In this document: positions 7,312-15,752 of the stretch, in pieces
Layout: each line of letters starts with the position of its first letter
How positions within the stretch are numbered: the stretch's first letter is position 1
DNA from: Firmicutes bacterium UBA1065
GTDB taxonomy: Bacteria; Bacillota; Clostridia; Tissierellales; Sedimentibacteraceae
NCBI GenBank assembly: GCA_002316225.1
Contig: DCDC01000060.1
Location: 1 to 26,315 of the forward strand
Direction: 5' to 3'
Length of the DNA: 26,315 nt
Made by a program: the position numbers and the translations under genes
The notes under the pieces: model-generated
Told to the model about the DNA's origin: nothing
The model's input: the letters and a program-made list of their open reading frames with translations, nothing else
Databases searched by the model: none

Positions 7312-10300
7312 AAAAAATTTATGTAAACGGATTTAAATCCTTTGCCGAAAAAACGGAAATAGATGTGGAAAAAGGCATTACAGCCATTGTGGGGCCCAAC
7401 GGAAGCGGCAAAAGCAATATTTCCGATGCCATTAAATGGGTTTTGGGCGAGCAAAGCGCAAAAACCCTTAGAGGGGGCAAGATGGATGACGTAATCTTTG
7501 CAGGAACCGAAAAGAGATTACCTTTGGGCTATGCCGAAGTCAGGCTTGTTTTTGACAATGAATCAGGAATAATACCTCTTGAATACAAGGAAGTGGCAAT
7601 CAGCCGCAAACTATACAAGAGCGGCGAAAGCGAATACTACATAAACAAACAACAGTGCAGGCTCAAGGATATCAGGGAGCTTTTCATGGATACGGGAATA
7701 GGAAGAGAGGGTTATTCCTTTATAGGTCAAGGCAGGGTGGAAGACATTTTAAGTCCCAATTCGGATGTAAGAAGACAAGTTTTTGAAGAAGCCTCCGGAA
7801 TAGTAAAATATAAGGTGAGAAAAGAAGAATCCGAAAGAAAGCTGGAAAAAACAAGATTAAATCTGGAAAGAACCGAAGACATAATAGGAGAACTTAGGGA
7901 AAGACTCGATCCTCTTTGCGAGCAAAGCGAAAAGGCACAAAAGTATATTGAAATCAGGGACAAACTAAAAAAGCATGAATTAAATTATTTGTGCCACGAA
8001 TACGAAAAGCACAGCCAGGTCCTGGCAGCGCTGAAGAACCAAAGAGACACAGCTCTGGAAGAAAAGCTGAGGCTTCAAAAAAGAAGAGACAACTATACAG
8101 AAATTATTGAAGATAAAAAAGAAAAAATCAAGGACCTTGAAAATAAAATAAGTGAAACAGAAAAAATAAGAGAGTCGAAGATTAAAGAATTAGAGAATTA
8201 CAATTCGCTAATCCAGGTTCACAAGGAAAAAAAGGCCCTTTATGCCTCAAATATAGAAAATGTTAAAAATGAAATAAATGCTCTTGAAAAGAGGAATTTG
8301 GACCTGGCCGAGGCCATCAATGCCCTGATCCAGGAAAAAACATCCCTTGAAGAGGCTTACAAGAAGGATAAGGAAAAGTATGAATTGCTGGATTCCAATA
8401 TAAAGGAATACAAAAAAGAAATGGATGTCCTGGTCCAGGAGATTGAAAGGCAAAAAAACGAGCTTTTTGAACTTCATAAGGAAATCAACAAAATAAATTC
8501 AAAGAAGAATACCATTGAATCTTTTATAAAAAACAATAATGACAGGATCAAGCAATTATCCCAGGAAGTCAATTCAGAAGAAGAAGAAAGACAAAAAAGG
8601 ACCGAAATTATAAATAAGCTTCTTGAGGAGCAAAGCATTATAGAAGAAGATTTGAGTCAGAAAAAGGCAGAGCTTGAAAATGCATATCTTGCTTTGAAAC
8701 AGGCGTCAACAGATAAAGAAAGCCTGAATACGGACCTTTCCAGGCTAAGCGAAGATTATAACGGAACCATGTCCAAAATGAACATACTTTCCAACATGGA
8801 AGCATATTACGAGGGCTACTATAAAAGCGTAAAGACCCTGATGAACAACAAGGACAAGGAGCCGGTATTAAAGACCATATTGGGTACGGTGGCTGATGTC
8901 ATAAGGACGGAAAAAGAATATGAAACCGCCGTGGAAATGGCCTTGGGGTCAGCAGTACAGAATATTATAGTAAACACTGACTCTGAAGCTGAAGCAATCA
9001 TAGAATATTTGAAAGAAAAGAAAATAGGGAGGGTTACTTTTCTTCCCATCAACCTGCTTTCGGAAAGGACTTTGAACCAGGCCGAAAGTGATGTGCTTAA
9101 GGAAAAGTGTGTTATTGACACGGCAGACAAGTTGGTTAAAACAAGTCCAAAATTCCAGGGAGTAATTAAAAACCTCCTGGGAAGGATTATCATTGTGGAC
9201 AAGCTTGAAAACGGCTTTAGAATATCAAGAAAATTAGGTAATAGCGTCAAAATTGTCACTCTCCAGGGAGAGGTTATAAATCCGGGCGGCTCGGTTACAG
9301 GCGGCCATATTAACGCAAGCCTGGGTCTCTTGGGAAGAAAGAGGGAAATTGAAGAATTAAAAGTTCATCTGGAAGACTTGTCTCAAAAAATAAAAGAAAA
9401 GAATGATTCGCTGAAGACAGTGAATGAAAAAATTACGGAATACAACTCTTTAACTGAAGAAATCAAAAATATCATCGGTGAAAAAAATACCCGTTATGAG
9501 ATGAACAGGTCCAAAATAAGGATGCTGTCGGAGCAAAACGAAAAAACTCTGTCGGCCATCGTCAAATATAGGGAAGAAATTGAATTCATCCGGAAGGAAA
9601 AGGAAAAACATGAGGAGGATGTAGTTTTACTGAACAAGGAAACGGAAAAGCTGAAATCCTTTATCGAAGAAAAGGAAAAGGCAATCGAAAAGGCTATAGA
9701 ACAAAATGATTCCTATAAGGTAAAACATGATGAATACAACAATACTATTTCCATGCAAAGGGACCAGGTTTCAGGAATCATTCAAAATATCAGGCTTATA
9801 GAAGAAAAAATCAAGAACAGTCATATGGAAATCGAAAGAAACAATGAGGCAAGGAAACTTAAGGAAGAAAGTTTGTCCGGCCTTGACAGGGAGATTAAGG
9901 CAGCCCGGGAGGCAATCGATGAATATGCAGGTAAAGCAGGTGTTTTAGAAGAAGAAATAAAGGCAATCAACGAAAACTATGCCAAAGAAAAAGAAATTCT
10001 CAGAAACAGCCAGGATGAAATTTACGAATACCAAGGCAAGATAAATGAGTCAAACAAGCTTATAACCGAAATTCTTGACGATGAAATCAAGTTGAACGTA
10101 AAAATTGAAAGGGAAAGCACAAAATTAGAAGATATTTCGGCAAAACTATGGGAAGACTATGAAATAAACTATGCCATGGCGCTTAAATACAAGGATGACA
10201 GCATAAGCCAGACGAAACTTTACAGTGAAGTCAATTCATGCAAAAAGGCCCTGAAAGAATTAGGGAATGTAAACTTGGACTCCATTGAAGAATACAAGGA

Positions 10301-10862
10301 GGTCAAAAAAAGATATGAATTTTTGACAAACCAGCAAAAAGACCTGACAGATGCCATTGACCACCTGAATCAGGTGATTAAGGAGCTTGAAATTCAAATG
10401 AAGGATAAATTCCTGGAGGAATTCTCCAGCATAAGGGCAAAATTCGGCCAAGTATTCAGGAAGCTGTTCAATGGAGGCAACGGGGACATATATTTGGAAA
10501 ATGAAGAAGATGCCTTAAACAGCAACATAGAAATCACGGTTCAGCCCCCGGGCAAAAAATTAAGCAAATTATCCTTGCTATCCGGAGGCGAAAAGGCGCT
10601 TACAGCCATTGCCCTATTGTTTGCAATATTAAAAACAAAGCCCACTCCTTTCTGCGTGTTGGATGAAATAGAATCATCTCTTGATGATTTGAATATTTAC
10701 AGGTTTTCTCAATATTTAAAGGAATTTTCAAAGGAGACCCAATTCATCGTTATAACCCACAGAAAAGGGACCATGGAATATGCGGATACCTTATACGGGG
10801 CAACTATGGAAGAAAAGGGTGTTACAAAAATAGTATCTCTGAAATTGGCAGATGCAATTTAA
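7302..10862 (+). CDS. smc: Chromosome segregation ATPase SMC
   Basis: Structural-maintenance-of-chromosomes protein, 1186 aa, which with ScpA and ScpB forms the bacterial condensin. The N-terminal head has the Walker A motif GPNGSGKSN at residues 31-39. A long Lys/Glu-rich coiled coil runs from about 170 to 510, a hinge domain from about 519 to 665 (ending in the glycine-rich GGSVTGGH), and a second coiled coil to about 1010. The C-terminal head carries the ABC signature LSGGEKAL from 1093 and Walker B VLDE at 1119-1122, with catalytic Glu1122. The following D-loop reads IESSLDD rather than the more common VDAALDD, a mild substitution. scpA and scpB are not in the window. ftsY follows 24 bases downstream. 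Confidence 0.97.
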   Translation: MYLKKIYVNGFKSFAEKTEIDVEKGITAIVGPNGSGKSNISDAIKWVLGEQSAKTLRGGKMDDVIFAGTEKRLPLGYAEVRLVFDNESGIIPLEYKEVAISRKLYKSGESEYYINKQQCRLKDIRELFMDTGIGREGYSFIGQGRVEDILSPNSDVRRQVFEEASGIVKYKVRKEESERKLEKTRLNLERTEDIIGELRERLDPLCEQSEKAQKYIEIRDKLKKHELNYLCHEYEKHSQVLAALKNQRDTALEEKLRLQKRRDNYTEIIEDKKEKIKDLENKISETEKIRESKIKELENYNSLIQVHKEKKALYASNIENVKNEINALEKRNLDLAEAINALIQEKTSLEEAYKKDKEKYELLDSNIKEYKKEMDVLVQEIERQKNELFELHKEINKINSKKNTIESFIKNNNDRIKQLSQEVNSEEEERQKRTEIINKLLEEQSIIEEDLSQKKAELENAYLALKQASTDKESLNTDLSRLSEDYNGTMSKMNILSNMEAYYEGYYKSVKTLMNNKDKEPVLKTILGTVADVIRTEKEYETAVEMALGSAVQNIIVNTDSEAEAIIEYLKEKKIGRVTFLPINLLSERTLNQAESDVLKEKCVIDTADKLVKTSPKFQGVIKNLLGRIIIVDKLENGFRISRKLGNSVKIVTLQGEVINPGGSVTGGHINASLGLLGRKREIEELKVHLEDLSQKIKEKNDSLKTVNEKITEYNSLTEEIKNIIGEKNTRYEMNRSKIRMLSEQNEKTLSAIVKYREEIEFIRKEKEKHEEDVVLLNKETEKLKSFIEEKEKAIEKAIEQNDSYKVKHDEYNNTISMQRDQVSGIIQNIRLIEEKIKNSHMEIERNNEARKLKEESLSGLDREIKAAREAIDEYAGKAGVLEEEIKAINENYAKEKEILRNSQDEIYEYQGKINESNKLITEILDDEIKLNVKIERESTKLEDISAKLWEDYEINYAMALKYKDDSISQTKLYSEVNSCKKALKELGNVNLDSIEEYKEVKKRYEFLTNQQKDLTDAIDHLNQVIKELEIQMKDKFLEEFSSIRAKFGQVFRKLFNGGNGDIYLENEEDALNSNIEITVQPPGKKLSKLSLLSGGEKALTAIALLFAILKTKPTPFCVLDEIESSLDDLNIYRFSQYLKEFSKETQFIVITHRKGTMEYADTLYGATMEEKGVTKIVSLKLADAI

Positions 10863-10886
10863 CCCCAATAACTTAGGGAGGAAGCA

Positions 10887-11807
10887 ATGAATAAGGAGAA
10901 TAAAAGTTTTTTTGCAAAACTTAAAGAAGGGTTGACCAAGACCAAGAAAAGTCTTACCCAACAAATCGAGAGTGTCATTTTTCAACATAAAAAAATAGAT
11001 GACGTCTTCCTTGACGAATTGGAAGAAATACTGATAACATCCGACATGGGTGTTGAAACGACTATGGACATTATCGAATACATCAAGGAAGAAACAAAGG
11101 AGAGAAAATTAGAAGACAGCCTGGAAATTAAAGCTATAATCAAAGAATACCTTGTAAACCTGCTCAAGGAAAATGAAAGTCCCGAGGCAAGCGACAAGCA
11201 AAGGGTAATCCTGATTGTAGGGGTAAATGGAGTGGGGAAAACTACCTCCATTGGAAAAATTGCATACAGGTTGAAGCAGTCCGGCAAAAAGGTTATTGTG
11301 GCTGCCGCGGATACCTTCAGGGCTGCAGCCGTGGACCAGCTCAAGGAATGGTGCCGGAGGGCAGATGTAGATATTATAGCCTCGGAACAAGGCTCAGACC
11401 CGGGAGCTGTAGTTTTTGACGCAATACAGGCAGCCAAGGCAAGGAAAGCGGACATATTGATATGTGATACGGCAGGCAGGCTTCACAACAAGCAAAACCT
11501 CATGAAGGAGCTCAGCAAAATCTTTAAGATAATTGACAAGGAGTTCAGCGAAGCCCACATTGATGTTTACCTGGTAATTGATGCCACTACAGGTCAAAAC
11601 GGTATCGTTCAAGCCAAGATGTTTAAAGAGGCATGCAATATTAACGGTTTGATATTGACCAAACTGGACGGGACTGCAAAGGGGGGCATAGTCTTCCCCA
11701 TTGTTAATGAGCTTAAGATACCTATTAAGTATGTGGGTGTTGGAGAAGGCATAGACGACCTACAGGATTTTGACCCCCAAGAATTCGTGAATGCTATTTT
11801 TGAATAA
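10887..11807 (+). CDS. ftsY: Signal recognition particle receptor FtsY
   Basis: SRP receptor GTPase that docks ribosome-SRP complexes at the membrane. It contains the N domain (helical, about 1-95) and G domain with P-loop GVNGVGKTT (112-120), DTAGRLHNK and TKLDGTAKGG. At 306 aa it has only a short N-terminal extension instead of the acidic A domain of E. coli FtsY, as is usual in Firmicutes. AGGGAGG at 10874-10880 precedes the ATG. Normally the SRP gene ylxM-ffh follows directly; here a palindromic repeat element begins about 12 bases after the stop. Confidence 0.96.
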   Translation: MNKENKSFFAKLKEGLTKTKKSLTQQIESVIFQHKKIDDVFLDELEEILITSDMGVETTMDIIEYIKEETKERKLEDSLEIKAIIKEYLVNLLKENESPEASDKQRVILIVGVNGVGKTTSIGKIAYRLKQSGKKVIVAAADTFRAAAVDQLKEWCRRADVDIIASEQGSDPGAVVFDAIQAAKARKADILICDTAGRLHNKQNLMKELSKIFKIIDKEFSEAHIDVYLVIDATTGQNGIVQAKMFKEACNINGLILTKLDGTAKGGIVFPIVNELKIPIKYVGVGEGIDDLQDFDPQEFVNAIFE

Positions 11808-11819
11808 AGGTTTAACATA

Positions 11820-12018
11820 AAAAATAAAAATAATAAAAATATCCGCTCACGGTTTCGGACACGAATAATTCTAAAGCTCATTCCGGCTAAAAATCCTACA
11901 GCTTGCGAACTCGCTCCGCTCAAACAACGCAAGCTGTTTAACGGATTTTTAACCTTCATTCGCTAAGAATTATTATCGTGTCCTGCAAATGTTCGCTTGA
12001 TATTTTTATTATTTTTTT
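11820..12018 (+). repeat. MITE-like palindromic element between ftsY and ylxM
   Basis: About 199 bases that fold onto themselves. The left arm starting in ATAATAAAAATATC (11830-11843) is matched by GATATTTTTATTAT (11999-12012). Further inward, GGACACGA pairs with TCGTGTCC, ATAATTCT with AGAATTAT, AAAAATCC with GGATTTTT (11943-11950), and CAGCTTGCG (11899-11907) with CGCAAGCTG (11928-11936), leaving a 20-base loop that reads AACTCGCTCCGCTCAAACAA. It has no open reading frame. The left arm occurs again, reverse-complemented and exact for 50 bases, at 1-50. This is the layout of a non-autonomous mobile element. The final hairpin with T-rich ends could also terminate ftsY transcription. Confidence 0.8.
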
Positions 12019-12069
12019 ACGATCCGGTGTTAATATCCATTTACTGTTTAGCTTTATGATAAAAAACTA

Positions 12070-12098
12070 TTGACAAAATCATCCGGATGCGGTAAAAT
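12070..12098 (+). promoter_or_regulatory. Sigma-A promoter of ylxM-ffh
   Basis: TTGACA at 12070-12075 and TAAAAT at 12093-12098 with 17-bp spacing, about 50 bases beyond the repeat element. It gives a leader of roughly 28 bases to the ylxM ATG at 12133. It would allow ffh to be expressed even though the repeat interrupts the smc-ftsY-ffh series. Confidence 0.8.
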
Positions 12099-12132
12099 GC
12101 ACTGTCAAGCAAAATACTTTACAGAGGTTGAG

Positions 12133-12480
12133 ATGTCGGAGAAAAATTTTATCTATAGCATCCTGTATGACTACTATGGTAATTTGCTGAAAGAAAACCA
12201 GGCCAACATAATAGACATGTATTAAAATTTGGATTACAGCTTGTCAGAAATAGCCGAAGAAATGAACATCAGCAGGCAGGGAGTCCATGATGCCTTAAAA
12301 AGAGCCGAAAAAAACCTCGAAGCCTATGAGGAGAAGATAAAGCTTCATGACAAGTATATTAAATACAGCCAGGCAGTGGAAAACATCATAAATTTATCTT
12401 CAGGGATAAATGATGAAAAGTATAAAGACATCGTTGAAAAAATAAAACATGAAGCCGCAAAAATAATTAATGAGGGTTAA
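12133..12480 (+). pseudogene. ylxM: YlxM family SRP-associated HTH protein, interrupted by an in-frame TAA
   Basis: YlxM is a small helix-turn-helix protein (sigma region 4-like) encoded before ffh in Firmicutes and linked to SRP function. From the ATG at 12133 (AGAGG at 12123-12127) the frame reads MSEKNFIYSILYDYYGNLLK and on to residue 30, Tyr, then TAA at 12223-12225 as codon 31. It continues in the same frame with NLDYSLSEIAEEMNISRQGV to the stop at 12478-12480. Both halves match the family, and a tyrosine (TAT or TAC) is expected where TAA stands, so one base change explains it. If translated, a product could restart at TTG 12229 (83 aa), but no ribosome binding site is visible there and it would lack the first helix. 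ffh starts two bases after the stop. Alternatives are a sequencing error or stop-codon readthrough. Confidence 0.8.
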
Positions 12481-12482
12481 AA

Positions 12483-13835
12483 ATGTTTGAAAATTTATCC
12501 GATAAACTGCAGAATGCATTGAAAAAGCTGAGAGGCAAGGGGAAATTAACCGAAAAGGACATTGACCTTGCCATGAAAGAAATCAAGATGTCCCTTCTTG
12601 AGGCTGATGTTAACTTTAAGGTTGTGAAAGCCTTCATTAACAGCGTAAAAGAAAGGTCCCTGGGAACCGAAGTAATGGAAAGCTTGACACCAGGCCAACA
12701 GGTGGTAAAAATAGTCCATGAAGAATTGACGGAAATAATGGGCCGGGGCGAAAGCAGGCTGAACTTCAACTCAAACGGCATAAGTTACTTTATGATGTGC
12801 GGTCTTCAGGGAGCAGGGAAAACCACCGCCACCGGAAAACTTGCAAGGAAGCTTAAAAAGGAAGGCAGGAGGCCCTTGTTGGTGGCCTGCGACATTTACA
12901 GGCCTGCTGCAATCAAGCAGCTTAAGGTGGTTGGAGAAAGCGTAGGGGTTCCAGTATTCGAAATGGGGGATAAGGTCTCTCCCGTAAAAATCGCCAGGGA
13001 AGCCATGAGCCATGCCATGAAGCAGGGCAACGACGTGGTAATATTAGATACGGCAGGAAGACTTCACATAGATGAAGAATTGATGGATGAATTGGTTGAA
13101 ATAAAAGAAACCGTCAAACCTCATGAAATACTCTTGCTGGTGGATGCAATGACAGGCCAGGATGCGGTAAAGGTTGCGGAAACCTTCAACTCTTACCTGG
13201 ATATCACCGGAGTAATCCTTACCAAGGTTGATGGAGACGCAAGGGGAGGAGCTGCCCTGTCCATAAGAAAAGTAGTGGATAAGCCTATCAAGTTTGTGTC
13301 TGTAGGGGAGAAAATGGACCAGCTTGAAACATTTCATCCGGACAGGATGGCATCCAGAATCTTGGGTATGGGTGATGTCCTTTCAATTATAGAAAAAGCC
13401 CAGGATGCTTTTGATGAAAAACAGGCCTTAGAGCTTCAAAAGAAGCTAAAAACCCAAGACTTCAATTTGGAAGACTTCCTGGCCCAGCTTCAGCAGATGA
13501 AAAACATGGGCCCATTGGATGAAATCCTGGAAATGGTTCCGGGTATAGGAGGCAAGAAAAAGCTGAAGGGCCTAAAAATTGATGAAAAAGAATTGGTATA
13601 TACCGAAGCCATCATTCAATCCATGACTAAGAAGGAAAGGATGAACCCTTCAATTATAAACGGCAGCAGAAGAAAAAGGATAGCAGCCGGAAGCGGGACA
13701 TCGGTACAAAGAGTCAATGCTTTATTAAAGCAGTATGAAGAGATGAAAAAAATGATGAAAAAATTCCAGGCACTGGGTGCAGGGAAGAAGAAAGGCGGCT
13801 TCGGCGGTATGGGCGGATTTAAACTGCCTTTCTAA
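12483..13835 (+). CDS. ffh: Signal recognition particle protein Ffh
   Basis: The protein subunit of SRP, which binds signal sequences and the SRP RNA and works with FtsY to target ribosomes to the membrane. N domain about 1-95; G domain with P-loop GLQGAGKTT (107-115), DTAGRLHIDEEL, and TKVDGDARGGAA; methionine-rich M domain from about 295, ending in KKMMKKFQALGAGKKKGG. Length 450 aa is normal. The ATG is preceded by GAGGG at 12472-12476, which lies within the end of ylxM, so translation of ffh may normally be coupled to ylxM, now interrupted upstream. The SRP RNA gene is not in the window. Confidence 0.97.
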   Translation: MFENLSDKLQNALKKLRGKGKLTEKDIDLAMKEIKMSLLEADVNFKVVKAFINSVKERSLGTEVMESLTPGQQVVKIVHEELTEIMGRGESRLNFNSNGISYFMMCGLQGAGKTTATGKLARKLKKEGRRPLLVACDIYRPAAIKQLKVVGESVGVPVFEMGDKVSPVKIAREAMSHAMKQGNDVVILDTAGRLHIDEELMDELVEIKETVKPHEILLLVDAMTGQDAVKVAETFNSYLDITGVILTKVDGDARGGAALSIRKVVDKPIKFVSVGEKMDQLETFHPDRMASRILGMGDVLSIIEKAQDAFDEKQALELQKKLKTQDFNLEDFLAQLQQMKNMGPLDEILEMVPGIGGKKKLKGLKIDEKELVYTEAIIQSMTKKERMNPSIINGSRRKRIAAGSGTSVQRVNALLKQYEEMKKMMKKFQALGAGKKKGGFGGMGGFKLPF

Positions 13836-13923
13836 GAGCTGGAAATAGGAATTTTCCTTTTTCATATAAAATACGGGGATAATAAAATGTAACCCCACAC
13901 ATTAATTACAAGGAGGTGACAGA

Positions 13924-14187
13924 ATGTCAGTAAAAATCAGATTAAAAAGAATGGGTTCCAAAAAGAAACCTTTCTACAGAATAGTAGTTGCAGATTCACG
14001 TTCTCCCAGAGATGGTCGTTTCATCGAAGAAATAGGATATTACAATCCTGTATCGGATCCGAAGGTTGTGAAAATCAACGACGAAAGTGCGATTAAATGG
14101 CTGAATAACGGTGCAAAACCAACAGATACCGTTAACATGCTTTTCAAAAATAACGGAATCTATGAAAAAAGAGATGAAAACAAGTAA
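13924..14187 (+). CDS. rpsP: 30S ribosomal protein S16
   Basis: An 87-aa ribosomal protein starting MSVKIRLKRMGSKKKPFYRI and containing VADSRSPRDGRFIEEIGYYNP, both diagnostic for S16, which is needed for 30S assembly. AAGGAGGTGA precedes the ATG. The 88-base gap after ffh contains an AT-rich stretch (weak candidate promoter TTTTCA 13859-13864, TAAAAT 13883-13888) and a possible small GGGG/CCCC hairpin, but nothing I would call with confidence. Confidence 0.97.
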   Translation: MSVKIRLKRMGSKKKPFYRIVVADSRSPRDGRFIEEIGYYNPVSDPKVVKINDESAIKWLNNGAKPTDTVNMLFKNNGIYEKRDENK

Positions 14188-14198
14188 GAGGTGATATC

Positions 14199-14429
14199 AT
14201 GGGTGAATTAGTAGAATATATAGCAAAATCACTTGTTGACAATCCCGACATGGTGGAAGTCAATGAAGTAGAAGGCAGTCAATCACTGATAATTGAATTG
14301 AAAGTAGCTCCCGATGATATGGGTAAAGTTATCGGAAAACAAGGCAGAATAGCAAAGGCGATAAGAACCGTTGTAAAAGCTGCTGCCACAAAGGATAACA
14401 AGAGAGTTATTGTCGAAATAATTCAATAA
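14199..14429 (+). CDS. khpA: KH-domain RNA-binding protein KhpA
   Basis: A 76-aa single KH-domain protein (formerly YlqC). The RNA-binding GxxG loop is GKQG in MGKVIGKQGRIAKAIRTVV. In streptococci and other Firmicutes KhpA pairs with KhpB/EloR and affects cell division and RNA levels. The position between rpsP and rimM is conserved. AGAGGTGAT lies in front of the ATG, 11 bases after the rpsP stop. Confidence 0.92.
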   Translation: MGELVEYIAKSLVDNPDMVEVNEVEGSQSLIIELKVAPDDMGKVIGKQGRIAKAIRTVVKAAATKDNKRVIVEIIQ

Positions 14430-14444
14430 CCTTATTGAGGCAAG

Positions 14445-14945
14445 ATGATGGATTATATTAAAGTTGGCAAAATAGTTAAAACCCACGGGGTCAAAGGTTA
14501 TGTGAAGTGCATACCAATGACCGATGATTTGGAAAGATTCCAGGAACTAAAATATGTCTACACGGAAAAAGACCATAAGAAGCGCACCATCTATGATGTG
14601 TGGTACCAAAAAGGGATGGTTTATCTTAAACTGGAAGCTATTGATGATATGGATACGGCAGAAAAATTTAAGGACACCTACATATCCATACTTGAAGACC
14701 AGTTGAGAGAGCTTCCCGAAGATTCCTACTATCTGTTCGATTTGGAGGGAATGGATGTGTACTCCACCGAGGGTGAGCATATGGGGAAGATTTCCGAAAT
14801 CTATCAAACCGGAGCCAACGATGTATATGAAGTAAAAAGCAAGGACAGGAAATTTTTAATACCCGCTGTCAAGGGTGTTGTTAAATCAGTCGACGTTCAA
14901 GAAAAAAAAATGATAATAAATGTTATCGAAGGGTTGCTTGAATGA
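14445..14945 (+). CDS. rimM: Ribosome maturation factor RimM
   Basis: 16S rRNA processing factor that helps mature the 30S head and interacts with S19. The N-terminal RimM domain begins YIKVGKIVKTHGVKGYVKC, and the C-terminal PRC-barrel part includes YYLFDLEGMDVYSTEGEHMG and FLIPAVKGVVKSVD, the family's closing motif. Length 166 aa is usual. Two consecutive ATG codons (14445 and 14448) are possible starts. It overlaps trmD by four bases (ATGA). Confidence 0.95.
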   Translation: MMDYIKVGKIVKTHGVKGYVKCIPMTDDLERFQELKYVYTEKDHKKRTIYDVWYQKGMVYLKLEAIDDMDTAEKFKDTYISILEDQLRELPEDSYYLFDLEGMDVYSTEGEHMGKISEIYQTGANDVYEVKSKDRKFLIPAVKGVVKSVDVQEKKMIINVIEGLLE

Positions 14946-15658
14946 GGTTTGAGATAATAACTTTATTTCCGGAATTGATTGAAGTTTACAGAAGCAACGG
15001 GATAATCGGCAGGGCCGTGGAAAACAAGTTGTTTGAGCTTGAGTACGTGCTCTTGAGGGATTATTCCGAAGATAAGCATAAAAGAGTGGATGATTATCCT
15101 TATGGCGGCGGTCCGGGCATGCTGTTGAAGCCGGAACCTATGTTCAGAGCTTTGGATTCCATCAAAAGACATAATTCATATGTAATATATTTATCACCAA
15201 AAGGCTCTTTGTTTAATCAAAGCAAGGCAAAAGAATTATCAAGCAAAGAGCATATAATACTGATTCCGGGACATTATGAAGGTATAGACCAAAGGATTAT
15301 CGACAAGTATGTCGATGAGGAAATATCCGTTGGGGATTATGTTTTAACAAGCGGAGAGCTGCCTGCCCTGGTGATAGTTGATGCTGTAGGAAGGCTGCTT
15401 AAAGGAGTTTTGGGGTCGGATGAATCTGCGAAGGAAGAATCCCACAGCCAAAATCTCTTGGAATATCCCCAGTACACAAGACCGGAAAGCTACGAAGGTA
15501 TGGATGTACCTGAAATATTGTTGTCCGGTCATCACAAAAATATTGAAGAGTGGCGCCTTTTTAAAGCTATAGAAATTACTTTAAAAAGACGGCCGGATAT
15601 GATAAAGGACAGGAGTATAATTGAAAAGTACGAGGAATTAGCAAAAAAATTCAAATAA
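14942..15658 (+). CDS. trmD: tRNA (guanine-37-N1)-methyltransferase TrmD
   Basis: SPOUT-class methyltransferase that makes m1G37 in tRNAs, preventing +1 frameshifts. Signatures are DDYPYGGGPGMLLKPEPM, IPGHYEGIDQRI and SVGDYVLTSGELPALVI, the last two forming the trefoil-knot AdoMet site. Length 238 aa is full. Translationally coupled to rimM. rplS follows after a 94-base gap that carries its own promoter. Confidence 0.97.
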   Translation: MRFEIITLFPELIEVYRSNGIIGRAVENKLFELEYVLLRDYSEDKHKRVDDYPYGGGPGMLLKPEPMFRALDSIKRHNSYVIYLSPKGSLFNQSKAKELSSKEHIILIPGHYEGIDQRIIDKYVDEEISVGDYVLTSGELPALVIVDAVGRLLKGVLGSDESAKEESHSQNLLEYPQYTRPESYEGMDVPEILLSGHHKNIEEWRLFKAIEITLKRRPDMIKDRSIIEKYEELAKKFK

Positions 15659-15661
15659 AGC

Positions 15662-15691
15662 TTGTATAGGCAATAATCCGTGTGCTATAAT
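15662..15691 (+). promoter_or_regulatory. Extended -10 promoter of rplS
   Basis: TATAAT at 15686-15691 is preceded by TGC (extended -10), with TTGTAT at 15662-15667 as -35, 18-bp spacing. The predicted start near 15698 leaves a ~55-base leader before rplS. It gives L19 an expression route independent of trmD. Confidence 0.65.
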
Positions 15692-15699
15692 CAACTGAT

Positions 15700-15749
15700 T
15701 ATACCTGGTCCTCTGAACTGCAAAGTAGACTTAAATGAAGGGAGGTATA
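15700..15749 (+). promoter_or_regulatory. rplS leader with Shine-Dalgarno-pairing stem (candidate L19 leader)
   Basis: TATACCT at 15700-15706 is complementary over seven bases to AGGTATA at 15743-15749, and the second arm includes the end of the GGGAGG ribosome binding site (15740-15745). Base pairing would shield the rplS start. A ribosomal L19 leader family is known from Firmicutes; whether this is a member was not tested here. Confidence 0.4.
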
Positions 15750-15752
15750 GGA

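Noticed and set aside
8819..9259. 146-codon minus-strand open frame inside the smc hinge
   Set aside because: Antisense to a highly conserved domain, without promoter or ribosome binding site.
13841..13862. Possible terminator after ffh (GGAAA...TTTCC then T run)
   Set aside because: Only about five base pairs with a small loop; rpsP-to-trmD are probably read through from ffh.
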